NCBI GenBank assembly: GCA_028873745.1
Contig: JAPPNT010000080.1
Location: 1-13,269 of the forward strand
Direction: 5' to 3'
Length of the DNA: 13,269 nucleotides
Source of the DNA: Chloroflexota bacterium
Lineage (GTDB): Bacteria > Chloroflexota > Dehalococcoidia > Lucifugimonadales > UBA1127
Both the position numbers and the translations under genes were made by a program. Of this stretch, positions 1-6,854 are shown piece after piece; the first letter of the stretch is position 1; each line of letters opens with the position of its first letter. The notes below the pieces were generated by a model. It worked only from the letters and a program-made list of their open reading frames with translations, was not told the DNA's origin and searched no databases.

Positions 1-2
1 TG

Positions 3-1448
3 GACGAGGCCAGCAAGCCGGAGGCCCCGTTTGCGGAGATTTTGGTCTGGAAATTCAGTAGGTTCACCCGCAAGCGGGAGCACGCCGTCGCCTTCAAGTC
101 CATGCTGAGGCGCAGGGGCATCCGCGTCGTCTCCATCACCGAGCACGCCGACGACACCGCCACCGGCAGGCTCATGGAGGCGATAATCGAGTCCGTCGAT
201 GAATTCTATAGCGAAAATTTGGCGCAGGAGGTTACCAGGGGGATGCGGGAAGCCGCCTCCCGCGGCTTCTGGGTCACCAGCTACGCCCCCTACGGCTACA
301 GGAGGGTCATGGTCCAGGATGGACCCAAGAAGCGTCCCAAGCTGGAGTTGAATCCCCCAGCCGACGCCGTGGTCCGACGCATCTTCGACATGGCCCTAAA
401 GGGAAAGAGCATCCTCGACATCACCAAGACCCTCAACGCAGAGGGCATCCCCACCATGAACGGCAAGAAGTGGCTCAAGACCACCGTCCACACCATGCTG
501 GAGAACGAAGCCTACACGGGGGCCGTGGTCTGGGGAATCAGTTCCAGGGACGGCCAGCCGCCCGTAAGGGTGGAGGACGCCCACCCCGCCATCATCTCCA
601 AGCATGAGTTTCAGCGCGTGAAGAAGCTGCTCGGCTCCCGCGCACCCAAGCGGGCGAACCCCCGCCGGGCCTCCAGCCCCTACCTGCTCAGCGGCATCCT
701 CAAGTGCGAGACCTGCGGCAGGGCCATGTCCGCATCCGAGGCCAAGAGCGGCAAGTACACCTACTACGTTTGCCAGTCCCTCATGAAGAGGGGCAGCGGC
801 GCCTGCAAGACCCCCAGGCTCAACGCCAGGAAGATCGAGAGCACCATCGTCGATGAGCTTCGCGCCAACATCCTCACCGAGTCCAACATCAGGGACCTGG
901 TGAAGCTCCTGGACGAGGAGATGGACGGAGCGGCCCGGGAGCACCGTCGGAAGCTGGAGAGCATCGACGCGGAGCTTGAGGAGGTGAAGAAGCAGTTGGG
1001 CCGCGTCTGGCACTTCATATCCACAAGCGACAGCGTGGACGTGGCCGCCGCCTCGGATCACATCGTGGAACTGCGGGAGCGCAAGGAGAGTCTGGAGAGC
1101 GCCGCAGACGAGGCAAGGGCGGTGCTCACTGAGCGGCGGCAGTACCTGGACTCAGCCGACACCATCGCCACCTTCGCCGAGGAGATGGCGGAGTTCCTCG
1201 CGACCAGTGAGTTGACCGAGACCAAAGCCTTCGTTCACTCCTTCGTCAAGGAGATTCAGGTCAAGCCCGGGCGGGCGGCAATCATCTACGCCATACCGAC
1301 GCCGGAAGACTCTCCAATGGGTGGTGCAGACTCCGCTGAGATAGCCCTCAAAGGCGGAGTTCGCAAATCGGGACGTGATGGTGGGCCGTCAGGGGCTCGA
1401 ACCCTGGACACCCGGATTAAAAGTCCGGTGCTCTGCCAGCTGAGCTAA
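3..1448 (+). CDS. Large serine recombinase (site-specific integrase), 5' end outside window
   Basis: Partial gene: the frame is open from base 3 with no preceding stop, and the N-terminal catalytic serine region is off-window. An apparent TTG start at 42 is internal, since the residues before it (EAPFAEI, then LVWKFSRFTR) match the resolvase fold where the family has VWKLDRLSR-like sequence. In order: the end of the resolvase domain through FYSENLAQEVTRGMREAA (to about base 255), the Recombinase domain with YGYRRV and the LNAEGIPTMNGKKW segment (about 290-600), a zinc beta-ribbon with CETC, YYVC and GAC cysteines (about 702-810), a charged coiled coil (about 890-1150), and a short tail. Such enzymes integrate and excise mobile elements by double-strand exchange with a phosphoserine intermediate. 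The last ~23 codons and the TAA stop lie inside an antisense tRNA-Lys, so the natural C-terminus is probably set by the integration site. Family call is firm; element type is unknown. Confidence 0.93.
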   Translation, partial: DEASKPEAPFAEILVWKFSRFTRKREHAVAFKSMLRRRGIRVVSITEHADDTATGRLMEAIIESVDEFYSENLAQEVTRGMREAASRGFWVTSYAPYGYRRVMVQDGPKKRPKLELNPPADAVVRRIFDMALKGKSILDITKTLNAEGIPTMNGKKWLKTTVHTMLENEAYTGAVVWGISSRDGQPPVRVEDAHPAIISKHEFQRVKKLLGSRAPKRANPRRASSPYLLSGILKCETCGRAMSASEAKSGKYTYYVCQSLMKRGSGACKTPRLNARKIESTIVDELRANILTESNIRDLVKLLDEEMDGAAREHRRKLESIDAELEEVKKQLGRVWHFISTSDSVDVAAASDHIVELRERKESLESAADEARAVLTERRQYLDSADTIATFAEEMAEFLATSELTETKAFVHSFVKEIQVKPGRAAIIYAIPTPEDSPMGGADSAEIALKGGVRKSGRDGGPSGARTLDTRIKSPVLCQLS

Positions 1449-1454
1449 CGGCCC
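1379..1454 (-). tRNA. tRNA-Lys (anticodon UUU), CCA encoded
   Basis: On the minus strand a complete 76-nt cloverleaf can be drawn. The acceptor stem GGGCCGU pairs with ACGGCCC, the D stem is GCUC/GAGC, the anticodon stem is CCGGA/UCCGG around the loop CUUUUAA, and the T stem is CAGGG/CCCUG with loop UUCGAGC. The anticodon UUU decodes lysine. The discriminator base is A and the genome encodes CCA (1379-1381). The plus-strand recombinase gene ends inside it, which marks its 3' half as the probable attachment site of the left-hand element. The tRNA itself appears intact and functional. Confidence 0.97.
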
Positions 1455-1592
1455 GTATCTCCATTGTAGCAGGCAAGAATTGACTAGGTATAGACAATGA
1501 TAATGATAAACAACTAATTATCAAATGATATACAAATGCTTATCGTTGAGATTCATATTTAAAACTGGCTACCAATCTACCATAACCAAGGG
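1455..1592. other. AT-rich intergenic block with TGATAA/TTATCA units
   Basis: This block is strikingly AT-rich compared with the GC-rich genes on both sides. It carries TGATAA at 1498-1503 and 1504-1509 and TTATCA at 1518-1523, giving a perfect 6-bp inverted repeat with an 8-base spacer. A looser pair is CAATGATAA (1495-1503) and TTATCGTTG (1540-1548). Next to the lepB stop, a weak GGTTA/TAGCC stem followed by a short T run on the minus strand (about 1560-1587) might terminate lepB. There is no ORF of substance. It may combine the tRNA-Lys promoter region, a lepB terminator and a protein-binding site. Confidence 0.5.
1463..1471 (-). promoter_or_regulatory. Candidate extended -10 promoter of tRNA-Lys
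   Basis: Read on the minus strand the bases are TGCTACAAT, an extended -10 (TGn followed by TACAAT, five of six consensus bases), ending eight bases before the tRNA 5' end. That spacing suits transcription starting at or just before the mature tRNA. No convincing -35 hexamer is visible at 16-18 bases, which is tolerable for extended -10 promoters. Inference only. Confidence 0.45.
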
Positions 1593-2180
1593 CTACTGCA
1601 GCGGCGGGGAGTCCGCGTCGAGGACGTTCAGCCGGTCCAGCGGCCAGTAGGAGATCCACGCCTTGCCGATGATCTGCGACCGCGAGATCGGCCCCAGGCT
1701 CCGCGAGTCGAAGCTGACTGCGCGATTGTCTCCCAGCACGTAGTAGTGCCCCTCCGGCACCACCTCCGTCGCCACGTTGGAATCGTCGAAGCCAGTCAGG
1801 TACGGTTCGTCCATCATTTCGCCGTCCACGTACACGCGCCCGTCGCGCATTTCGACCGTCTCGCCCGGCAGCGCGACGACGCGCTTGACCAGGTCGGCGC
1901 TCGTGCGATCTGCAAGGTGAAACACGACGATGTCGCCCCGCTGCGGAGGGTTGAACACGTATGGGTTGTTCGCGGCGTCCGCTTCGCCGCTGCCCGAGTT
2001 GGTTTGGAATGGCGACGCCGCATAGGCCACCTTGCTCACCAGCAGATGCTGCTGGTTGACCAGCGTGGGGTCCATGCTATCGCCCTGCACGCGGAAGTTC
2101 TGGACGGACGCCTGCAGGATGAGAAAGGCGCCGACGCCCAACAACAGCGTTTCCAGGGCCTCGAAGAAGAAGGACTTCAC
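1593..2180 (-). CDS. lepB: Signal peptidase I
   Basis: Membrane-bound serine protease that cleaves signal peptides from secreted proteins. With a GTG start at 2180 the product is 195 aa. The start is preceded by GAGGAA and gives the expected short N-terminus; the frame stays open upstream, but that extension is Arg/Pro-rich and unlike the family. Features: one N-terminal transmembrane segment (about residues 9-26), catalytic serine box GDSM (Ser35), general base in LVKRVVALPGE (Lys99), box GDNR (150-153) and SFDSR (156-160). The residues 56-75 insertion, rich in Gly, Ser, Ala and Asn, is a loop seen variably in the family. Both catalytic residues are present, so it should be active. It is divergent from the sigma-factor gene, with ~210 bases between the start codons, and points toward tRNA-Lys. 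Confidence 0.96.
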   Translation of the reverse strand: MKSFFFEALETLLLGVGAFLILQASVQNFRVQGDSMDPTLVNQQHLLVSKVAYAASPFQTNSGSGEADAANNPYVFNPPQRGDIVVFHLADRTSADLVKRVVALPGETVEMRDGRVYVDGEMMDEPYLTGFDDSNVATEVVPEGHYYVLGDNRAVSFDSRSLGPISRSQIIGKAWISYWPLDRLNVLDADSPPLQ

Positions 2181-2213
2181 AATTCCTCGTCCATGGATGT
2201 GGATAGGGTTGCG

Positions 2214-2219
2214 ACTATA
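2214..2219 (-). promoter_or_regulatory. Possible -10 element for lepB
   Basis: On the minus strand the hexamer TATAGT lies 33 bases upstream of the GTG start of lepB. It matches five of six -10 consensus bases, but no good -35 sits 16-18 bases further up. Weak candidate. Confidence 0.25.
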
Positions 2220-2333
2220 GTGTAACGTGCACAGGCGCGGTTTTGTTGCCGCCCGGCCGGGAGGCGCCTCGCCCCGCTGCGGCGGTGTCCAAGCCCTGTC
2301 AGCGACGAGCCCTCGGCTCGCCATACGGCGGCT

Positions 2334-2362
2334 ATGACGCGCGAGAACGGGTATGCTATACT
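2334..2362 (+). promoter_or_regulatory. Housekeeping-type promoter of the sigma/anti-sigma cluster
   Basis: The -35 ATGACG (2334-2339, four of six consensus bases) and the -10 TATACT (2357-2362, five of six) are separated by 17 bases. The -10 is extended by TG at 2354-2355. Transcription would start near 2369, about 20 bases before the ATG of the sigma gene. This suggests expression by the vegetative sigma factor; I see no clear ECF-type GGAAC autoregulated promoter in a suitable position. Confidence 0.55.
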
Positions 2363-2389
2363 CGCCAATGTAGGAGTATAGGGAACGCC

Positions 2390-2968
2390 ATGGATGAGCA
2401 AACGCTTCTGCTGGCCAGCAAACAGGGCGATGCAGGGGCCTTCAATCGTCTGGTGGAACACTACCAGACCTCGATATACAACGCGGCCCTGCGAATGGTC
2501 GGGGATCCCGCCATTGCGGAAGACATAACGCAGGACACCTTCGTTTCGGCCTTCCGCGCTCTCCACACCTTCTCCGCCGGCAACTTCCGCGCCTGGCTCT
2601 TCCGCATCGCGACCAACGCCTGCCGCGACCACCTTCGCTCCGCGCAGGTGCGCCGCAACACCTCGTTGGACGCCCTCGTGGAGAGCCCCGCCTTCGGCCT
2701 CACCAGCGAGCAGGAAACTCCGGAGGAATTCGCAGTCCGTCGAGAGCTCTCCAGCTTCATTCAGCAGGCGCTGATGACGCTCCCCACGGACCAGCGCATG
2801 GTGCTCATCCTCGTAGATATCCAGGCGTTCAGCTACGAGGAGGCGGCCCGCGTGCTTAAAAAGCCCGTTGGCACGGTCAAGTCCCGGCTCAGCCGTGCCA
2901 GGGAGGCGATGCGCGCCGCTCTCTCCACCCAGCGGGAACTTTTGCCCGCCCAGATTCGTTCTGGTTAG
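2390..2968 (+). CDS. ECF-family RNA polymerase sigma factor
   Basis: Sigma-70 group IV (ECF) factor of 192 aa, the normal length for two-domain sigma factors. Region 2 spans about residues 16-83, with FNRLVEHYQTSIYNAALRM, the AEDITQDTFVSAFRAL core-binding helix and FRAWLFRIATNACRDHLR. Region 4 spans about 124-178, with LPTDQRMVLILVDIQAFSYEEAA and the recognition helix in KPVGTVKSRLSRAREAMR. Region 3 is missing, as expected. The ATG at 2390 is chosen because it begins just before region 2 and has AGGG about six bases upstream; the longer open frame overlaps the promoter. The anti-sigma gene follows after 13 bases with its own strong ribosome site, so the two are co-transcribed and the product is probably held inactive until a surface signal arrives. 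RpoE/SigW-like; the exact ECF group cannot be assigned by eye. Confidence 0.95.
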   Translation: MDEQTLLLASKQGDAGAFNRLVEHYQTSIYNAALRMVGDPAIAEDITQDTFVSAFRALHTFSAGNFRAWLFRIATNACRDHLRSAQVRRNTSLDALVESPAFGLTSEQETPEEFAVRRELSSFIQQALMTLPTDQRMVLILVDIQAFSYEEAARVLKKPVGTVKSRLSRAREAMRAALSTQRELLPAQIRSG

Positions 2969-2981
2969 TGGAGGTTAATCC

Positions 2982-3641
2982 ATGCGGCTCTTTGGCGAGG
3001 GCTTTGGGGTTCGGCACTGTTCGACGGAGACGGTCTCTTCCTTCTTGGACGGTGCCATGCGCGATAGCGAGATGCGAAAGGTGGAGTCCCACCTTGCATC
3101 CTGCTACGACTGCGCCCAGCAAGTCGATGACATGCGAGCGGTCGTAGGCGCCCTCCGTACACTGCCCACCGTCCCCACCCCTCGCAGCTTCGCGGTCCCC
3201 GTTCCCGCCCGCGCCTTTGTCGCCGCTCCCGCCCGTCCCTGGTGGCGGCCCGCTCCCGCCGAGGGCTTCCGCGCGATGGCCGCCGCTGCGGCGATCGCCC
3301 TCGCGGTCGTCTTCGCCGGTGACATCTCTGGCGCTATCGGCACTCCGGAGGCGCCCATCCAGCTTGGTATCGAAACCCCTGGCGATTTCATCAACCATGG
3401 CACTCCGCCCGGCCCTGAGCAGTCGCCGATCGTAGGCCCGGACCCCGCTCCTGAGCCGAACAACCAGCCAGCCGACACGGTGCCCGACGACACCGCAACG
3501 ACGCCCGCGCCCCAATCTACCCTCGCCCAGCAGTCCGGCGTCCGCCTGGAGCTGTGGGCGCTGGAACTCGCCTTGCTGGCGCTGACCGCCGCTCTGGCGG
3601 GCATCTCCATCCTGGTGCGCCGCCGCTCACTCTCGGCGTAG
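2982..3641 (+). CDS. Anti-sigma factor with zf-HC2 domain and transmembrane segments
   Basis: 219-aa product. The N-terminus carries the zinc-binding anti-sigma signature H-x3-C-x2-C (His37, Cys41, Cys44 in SHLASCYDCAQQ) within a short helical domain that binds ECF sigma factors. An Ala/Pro-rich stretch follows, then hydrophobic segments at about 97-113 and 190-212. Between them lies a Pro/Thr/Asp-rich region (about 120-185), presumably extracytoplasmic, and the protein ends with a short basic tail (RRRSLSA). Start: GGAGG at 2970-2974, seven bases before the ATG. Position directly after the sigma gene supports the partnership. The signal and the releasing protease are not identifiable here. 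Confidence 0.9.
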   Translation: MRLFGEGFGVRHCSTETVSSFLDGAMRDSEMRKVESHLASCYDCAQQVDDMRAVVGALRTLPTVPTPRSFAVPVPARAFVAAPARPWWRPAPAEGFRAMAAAAAIALAVVFAGDISGAIGTPEAPIQLGIETPGDFINHGTPPGPEQSPIVGPDPAPEPNNQPADTVPDDTATTPAPQSTLAQQSGVRLELWALELALLALTAALAGISILVRRRSLSA

Positions 3642-3651
3642 CTGCCCCGGA

Positions 3652-3691
3652 ACCCCTTGCCGCTTGGCCGCGTCCTTCTACCTGAAGGGGT
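3652..3691. repeat. Intercistronic inverted repeat before the SIMPL gene
   Basis: ACCCCTT (3652-3658) is complementary to AAGGGGT (3685-3691), a perfect 7-bp stem with a 26-base loop, filling most of the gap between the anti-sigma and SIMPL genes. It lacks a T run, so a role in mRNA processing or partial attenuation is more likely than full termination. It could also be chance. Confidence 0.3.
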
Positions 3692-3705
3692 CTTCATCCA
3701 CACTT

Positions 3706-3719
3706 GGAGGCGTAACTTG
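3706..3719 (+). promoter_or_regulatory. Ribosome binding site selecting a TTG start
   Basis: GGAGG at 3706-3710 lies six bases before a TTG codon at 3717. A start here places the lipoprotein signal peptide exactly at the N-terminus; the upstream TTG at 3657 adds 20 residues without signal-peptide character, and a GTG at 3726 is too far from the GGAGG. Confidence 0.7.
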
Positions 3720-4688
3720 CGTATTGTGCATTTCTCACGGGCCATTCTCCTCCTGGCCGCGGTTGCCCTGATACTGGCGACGGTGGCGTGCGAGGACGAC
3801 GAGCCGGAGCCCGTCCCCGTCGAACCGACCGCCGTCGCCGAGCAGCCAAAGGACGATGACGACGAGAAGAAGGACGACGACTACCGCGGCAAGGACGGCT
3901 CGGATGCCGCCATGGAGTTGGGCCCCGAGGGCATGGCCCTCGCCATGCAGTTCCTGGAGGCCTTCTCTGACATAGACGTAGACGACGATGATGAGGCGCC
4001 CGCCAGGTCCGGCGTCATCGGTGATGCGCAGGACGCGGGCGTCTGGGTGAACGGCGTCGGCGTCGTCTCCGCCGCGCCCGACCTCGCCGAGCTTGACCTC
4101 GGCGTGTCCGCAACGGCGAGCACCGTGTCGGATGCCCGCGACGTCGCCGCCGAGGCCATGACGGCCATCGTCGCCCACTTCATCGCCAGCGGCGTCGCCC
4201 CGGCCGACATCCGCACCCGCCGCATCTCCATCCAGCCCCAGTACGACTGGCAGGAGCGCATTGAGGAGGGCGTTCGCCGCAGTGAGCGCGTCCTGACGGG
4301 CTACCAGGTCTCCAACACGGCCATCGTCCTGGTCCGCGACCTCGACCGCGCCAGCGAGCTTATCGACGGCGCCGTGGCCGCCGGCGGCGACGCGGTCCGC
4401 GTCAACGGCATCTCCTTCCGCATTGAGGACACGACGGAGCTGGCGAAGGAAGCCCGTGAGATGGCCGTAGCCGACGCCCTGGCCAGAGCCGGCGAGCTCG
4501 CCTCCTACTCGGGCGTCGTCCTGGGCCGCATGGTCTTCCTCTCCGAGGTCTCGGCGCCGTCCCCGGTGTTCGCCGAGCGCGCCCTCGCGTCCCTCGCCGC
4601 GGACGCAAGCGTCTCCACCCCCGTCAGCCCCGGCGAGCAGGAGGTCCGCGTCACGGTCCTGGCCGTCTTCGACATTCAGGGAAGCTGA
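3717..4688 (+). CDS. SIMPL-domain (DUF541) lipoprotein
   Basis: 323-aa product from a TTG start. The N-terminus (RIVHFSRAILLLAAVALILATVAC) is a lipoprotein signal peptide in which Cys25 is the likely lipidation site. Residues 26 to about 100 form a strongly acidic, low-complexity linker with Asp/Glu/Lys runs. The SIMPL domain (PF04402, YggE/BP26-like) covers about 107-320: it begins VWVNGVGVVSAAPDLAELDLGVSATASTV, includes GVAPADIRTRRISIQPQY and LTGYQVSNTAIVLVRDLDRA, and ends QEVRVTVLAVFDI. Family members are exported and often linked to oxidative or envelope stress, but no biochemical activity is settled. It follows the anti-sigma gene by 75 bases on the same strand and ends at a strong terminator, so it is probably part of the sigma regulon or operon. 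The acidic linker may tether the domain off the membrane or bind cations (inference). Confidence 0.88.
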   Translation: MRIVHFSRAILLLAAVALILATVACEDDEPEPVPVEPTAVAEQPKDDDDEKKDDDYRGKDGSDAAMELGPEGMALAMQFLEAFSDIDVDDDDEAPARSGVIGDAQDAGVWVNGVGVVSAAPDLAELDLGVSATASTVSDARDVAAEAMTAIVAHFIASGVAPADIRTRRISIQPQYDWQERIEEGVRRSERVLTGYQVSNTAIVLVRDLDRASELIDGAVAAGGDAVRVNGISFRIEDTTELAKEAREMAVADALARAGELASYSGVVLGRMVFLSEVSAPSPVFAERALASLAADASVSTPVSPGEQEVRVTVLAVFDIQGS

Positions 4689-4724
4689 CTGAACTGCTAG
4701 CTGGCCGGTCCGCTGGCATAAAGC

Positions 4725-4755
4725 AGAAGCGCCGGGATTCGCTCCCGGCGCTTCT
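4725..4755. terminator. Bidirectional intrinsic terminator
   Basis: AGAAGCGCCGGGA (4725-4737) and TCCCGGCGCTTCT (4743-4755) form a perfect 13-bp stem around a 5-base loop. It sits between the convergent SIMPL lipoprotein gene (stop at 4688) and accDA (stop at 4775). Each side is followed by only a short T-containing run (CTATT on plus, GCTTT on minus), so release may be weaker than for a classic terminator, but stem and location are convincing. Confidence 0.85.
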
Positions 4756-4774
4756 CTATTGGCCTCCAAACATG

Positions 4775-6760
4775 CTACCCCTGCGGTTCCGGCTGCTCCT
4801 CGGGTTGCACTGAGGCCTCCGGCCGCTCCAGCTCCTCAGTCGGTTCGGCTTCCACGGGAAAGTCGTTGGTGTCTGACGTAAAGGTCAGCAGAGGCGTTGC
4901 GCCGTCGCGGTTGTCGTCCTCGTCGTCCACGTCGTAGTCCTGTGGCAGCACCGGGAACGTGAGGATCTCCGTGTCCAGCGTGTCCTGCAGCGGTGCGGTC
5001 GGCTTTGGCGCGCCCTTGACCTGCTGGATGTGCTGCGCCTCCTTGGTGAGGAACTGCTGATAGTAGGCCCCGTACTCGCCCTTCTTCCGGAACCGCTTGT
5101 GCCGCTGGTTCAGCATCCGCTTCACTGAGTAGCGCTCGATGCGCGCCACGGCGCGGACGAGGGCCCGCTCGAGCGTGTAGGCCGACGCATCCGGGTCGGT
5201 GTGCGCGCCGCCTACTGGCTCCGGCACGACGGTATCGATGATCTTGAGGTCCTTCACGTCCTTCGCCGTCAGGCGCAGGGAGAGCGCCACGTCCGGCGCG
5301 CGGCTGTCGTCGCGGTAGAGCACCGACGCGGCCGCTTCCGGCGACGCCGGCGTGTAGATGGCCCCCTCCAGCATCAGGATCTGGTCCGCAATGCTGAACG
5401 CTAGGGCGCTCTCCCGACCGCCCTCGCCCAGGATCACCGCGACAGTGGGCACGGGCAGGTTGGACATGGTGAACATCGTGTGCGCCAGCGCGTTGCCCAG
5501 CCCCTTCTCCTCCGCCTCCAGCGTCAGCGCCGGGCCCGCGCAGTCGATCATGGTGATGACAGGAATGCGGAACTTCTCCGCCATGTTCATGGCCCGCTGC
5601 GCCTTTCGGAAGCCCTCCGGCCCGATTGACGGCGGCTGCGTCTCGCCCTCCGGCGTCACCGTGCGCTGCTGCGCCACGACCATCACCGACGCGCCGTACA
5701 GGTCGCCCACGCCGCAGATTACGGATGGGTCGTCCGCTGCCAGGCGGTCGCCGTGAAACTCGACGAACTCCCGGAAGACCCGGTTGATGTAGTCGCGGGC
5801 GGTTGGCCGCTCCGGGTGCCGCGTGCGTTGGACGGCCTCCCATGCCCCAAGTTGCCCCTGCGGCGGCCGATTGCGGTCCCGCGGGACCAGCAGGCGCACG
5901 CGCGTCCGCGCCGGCACCAGCCGCCGCAGGATGGTCGCGATGGCCCCGCGCATCTCCTCCCGGTCGACAACGTCGTCGAGCATGCCGTTGCGCAGGTGGG
6001 ACTCCGCCGTGTGCGAGTCCTCCGGCAGGATCGCTCCCGCCGATTCCTGCAGCACGCGCAGCGGCGCGAAGCCCATCAGCGCGCCCGGCTCCGCCAGCAG
6101 GACGTCGGCCATGTTGGCAAAGCTCGCGTAGGCCTGCCCCGTTGTTGGGTTGGCAAACACCGCGATGTAGGGCAGCCCTTTCTGGTGCAGGGCGCTGACG
6201 GCGGTCGCCGCCTTGGCCATCTGCATGAGCGACAGCGCCCCCTCCTGCAACCGTGCGCCCCCGCTCGTGACGAGCGCCACCAGCGGCAGGTCCTTCTTCT
6301 GCGCCAGCTCGCAGGCCAGCGCCACCTTCTCACCTACCACGAGCCCCATGCTGCCGCCGAGGAAACTGAAGTCCAGCGCCAGCAGCACCGTCGGAATGCC
6401 CTCGATCCGGCACTGCCCCACGATTGCTGCCTCCGTCAGGCCGGTGCGGAGCTGGGCGTTGAAGATGTCGCTCCGGTACGTGTCGCGGCTGTTGAACAAC
6501 AGCGGGTCGATGGAGATGACCGCCCGGAACTTCTCCTTGAATGACTTTCTGTCCGAAAGCTGCCGGATGCGCTCACGTGCGGTGATGCTGTAGTGGAAGC
6601 GGCAGTCCGGGCAGACGCGCGTTTCGAGGTACACTGCCGAGTCGGTGAGGGAGGCGTTGCAGAACAGGCACACGTCCTGGACAAGCGAGGCTGCGCCGTA
6701 GGCGTTGCTCCTGCGCCCCAGCAGCGTCCCGATTACCCCAGAAATGCGCCGTGGTACCAT
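4775..6760 (-). CDS. accDA: Acetyl-CoA carboxylase carboxyltransferase, fused beta and alpha subunits
   Basis: 661-aa fusion that moves the carboxyl group from carboxybiotin to acetyl-CoA to make malonyl-CoA for fatty acid synthesis. The AccD half (about 30-290) has the zinc ribbon CLFC and CPDC (Cys31, 34, 50, 53), LDFSFLGGSMGLVVGEK, SGGARLQEGALSLMQMAK (166-183), NPTTGQAYASFA and LPEDSHTAESHLRNGMLDDVVDR. The AccA half (about 305-555) has DYINRVFREFVEFHGDRLAADDP, GPEGFRKAQRAMNMAEKF, DCAGPALTLEAEEKG, GEGGRESALAF (445-455) and PASPEAAASVLYRD. A low-complexity acidic tail (about 605-661) follows. Where E. coli AccA has GEGGSGGAL this protein has GEGGRESAL, a change at the glycine-rich turn. The ATG at 6760 has GAGGGGG a few bases upstream. 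Biotin carboxylase and biotin carrier genes are not in the window. Fusion in the beta-alpha order is known in several phyla. Confidence 0.95.
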   Translation of the reverse strand: MVPRRISGVIGTLLGRRSNAYGAASLVQDVCLFCNASLTDSAVYLETRVCPDCRFHYSITARERIRQLSDRKSFKEKFRAVISIDPLLFNSRDTYRSDIFNAQLRTGLTEAAIVGQCRIEGIPTVLLALDFSFLGGSMGLVVGEKVALACELAQKKDLPLVALVTSGGARLQEGALSLMQMAKAATAVSALHQKGLPYIAVFANPTTGQAYASFANMADVLLAEPGALMGFAPLRVLQESAGAILPEDSHTAESHLRNGMLDDVVDREEMRGAIATILRRLVPARTRVRLLVPRDRNRPPQGQLGAWEAVQRTRHPERPTARDYINRVFREFVEFHGDRLAADDPSVICGVGDLYGASVMVVAQQRTVTPEGETQPPSIGPEGFRKAQRAMNMAEKFRIPVITMIDCAGPALTLEAEEKGLGNALAHTMFTMSNLPVPTVAVILGEGGRESALAFSIADQILMLEGAIYTPASPEAAASVLYRDDSRAPDVALSLRLTAKDVKDLKIIDTVVPEPVGGAHTDPDASAYTLERALVRAVARIERYSVKRMLNQRHKRFRKKGEYGAYYQQFLTKEAQHIQQVKGAPKPTAPLQDTLDTEILTFPVLPQDYDVDDEDDNRDGATPLLTFTSDTNDFPVEAEPTEELERPEASVQPEEQPEPQG

Positions 6761-6838
6761 CCGTCCCCCTCAGTGAAGTGCCGCGCGTGTCGGCGGCGCC
6801 TTCCTCCATACCATTATGCTCTACATAACAGAAAAACG

Positions 6839-6854
6839 CATCACCTGTGTGATG
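6839..6854. promoter_or_regulatory. Palindromic operator candidate upstream of accDA
   Basis: CATCAC and GTGATG flank four bases, a perfect 6-bp inverted repeat 79-94 bases upstream of the accDA start. On the minus strand a perfect TTGACA (6862-6867) lies just upstream, but the hexamer 17 bases from it is not -10-like. A CATAAT at 6813-6818 could be the -10 of a promoter whose -35 region overlaps the palindrome. Candidate operator for a lipid-synthesis regulator; the regulator is unknown. Confidence 0.35.

Noticed and set aside
42..44. TTG as the true start of the recombinase
   Set aside because: The frame is open and resolvase-like before it, so the gene begins outside the window.
2181..2324. 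N-terminal extension of lepB and overlapping extension of the sigma ORF
   Set aside because: Both open frames extend into the shared divergent promoter region; the extensions are Arg/Pro-rich and precede well-supported internal starts.
3735..4769. 344-aa minus-strand ORF opposite the SIMPL gene
   Set aside because: Shadow of the real lipoprotein gene that also runs through the terminator; Gly/Asp/Val-rich with no recognisable motif.
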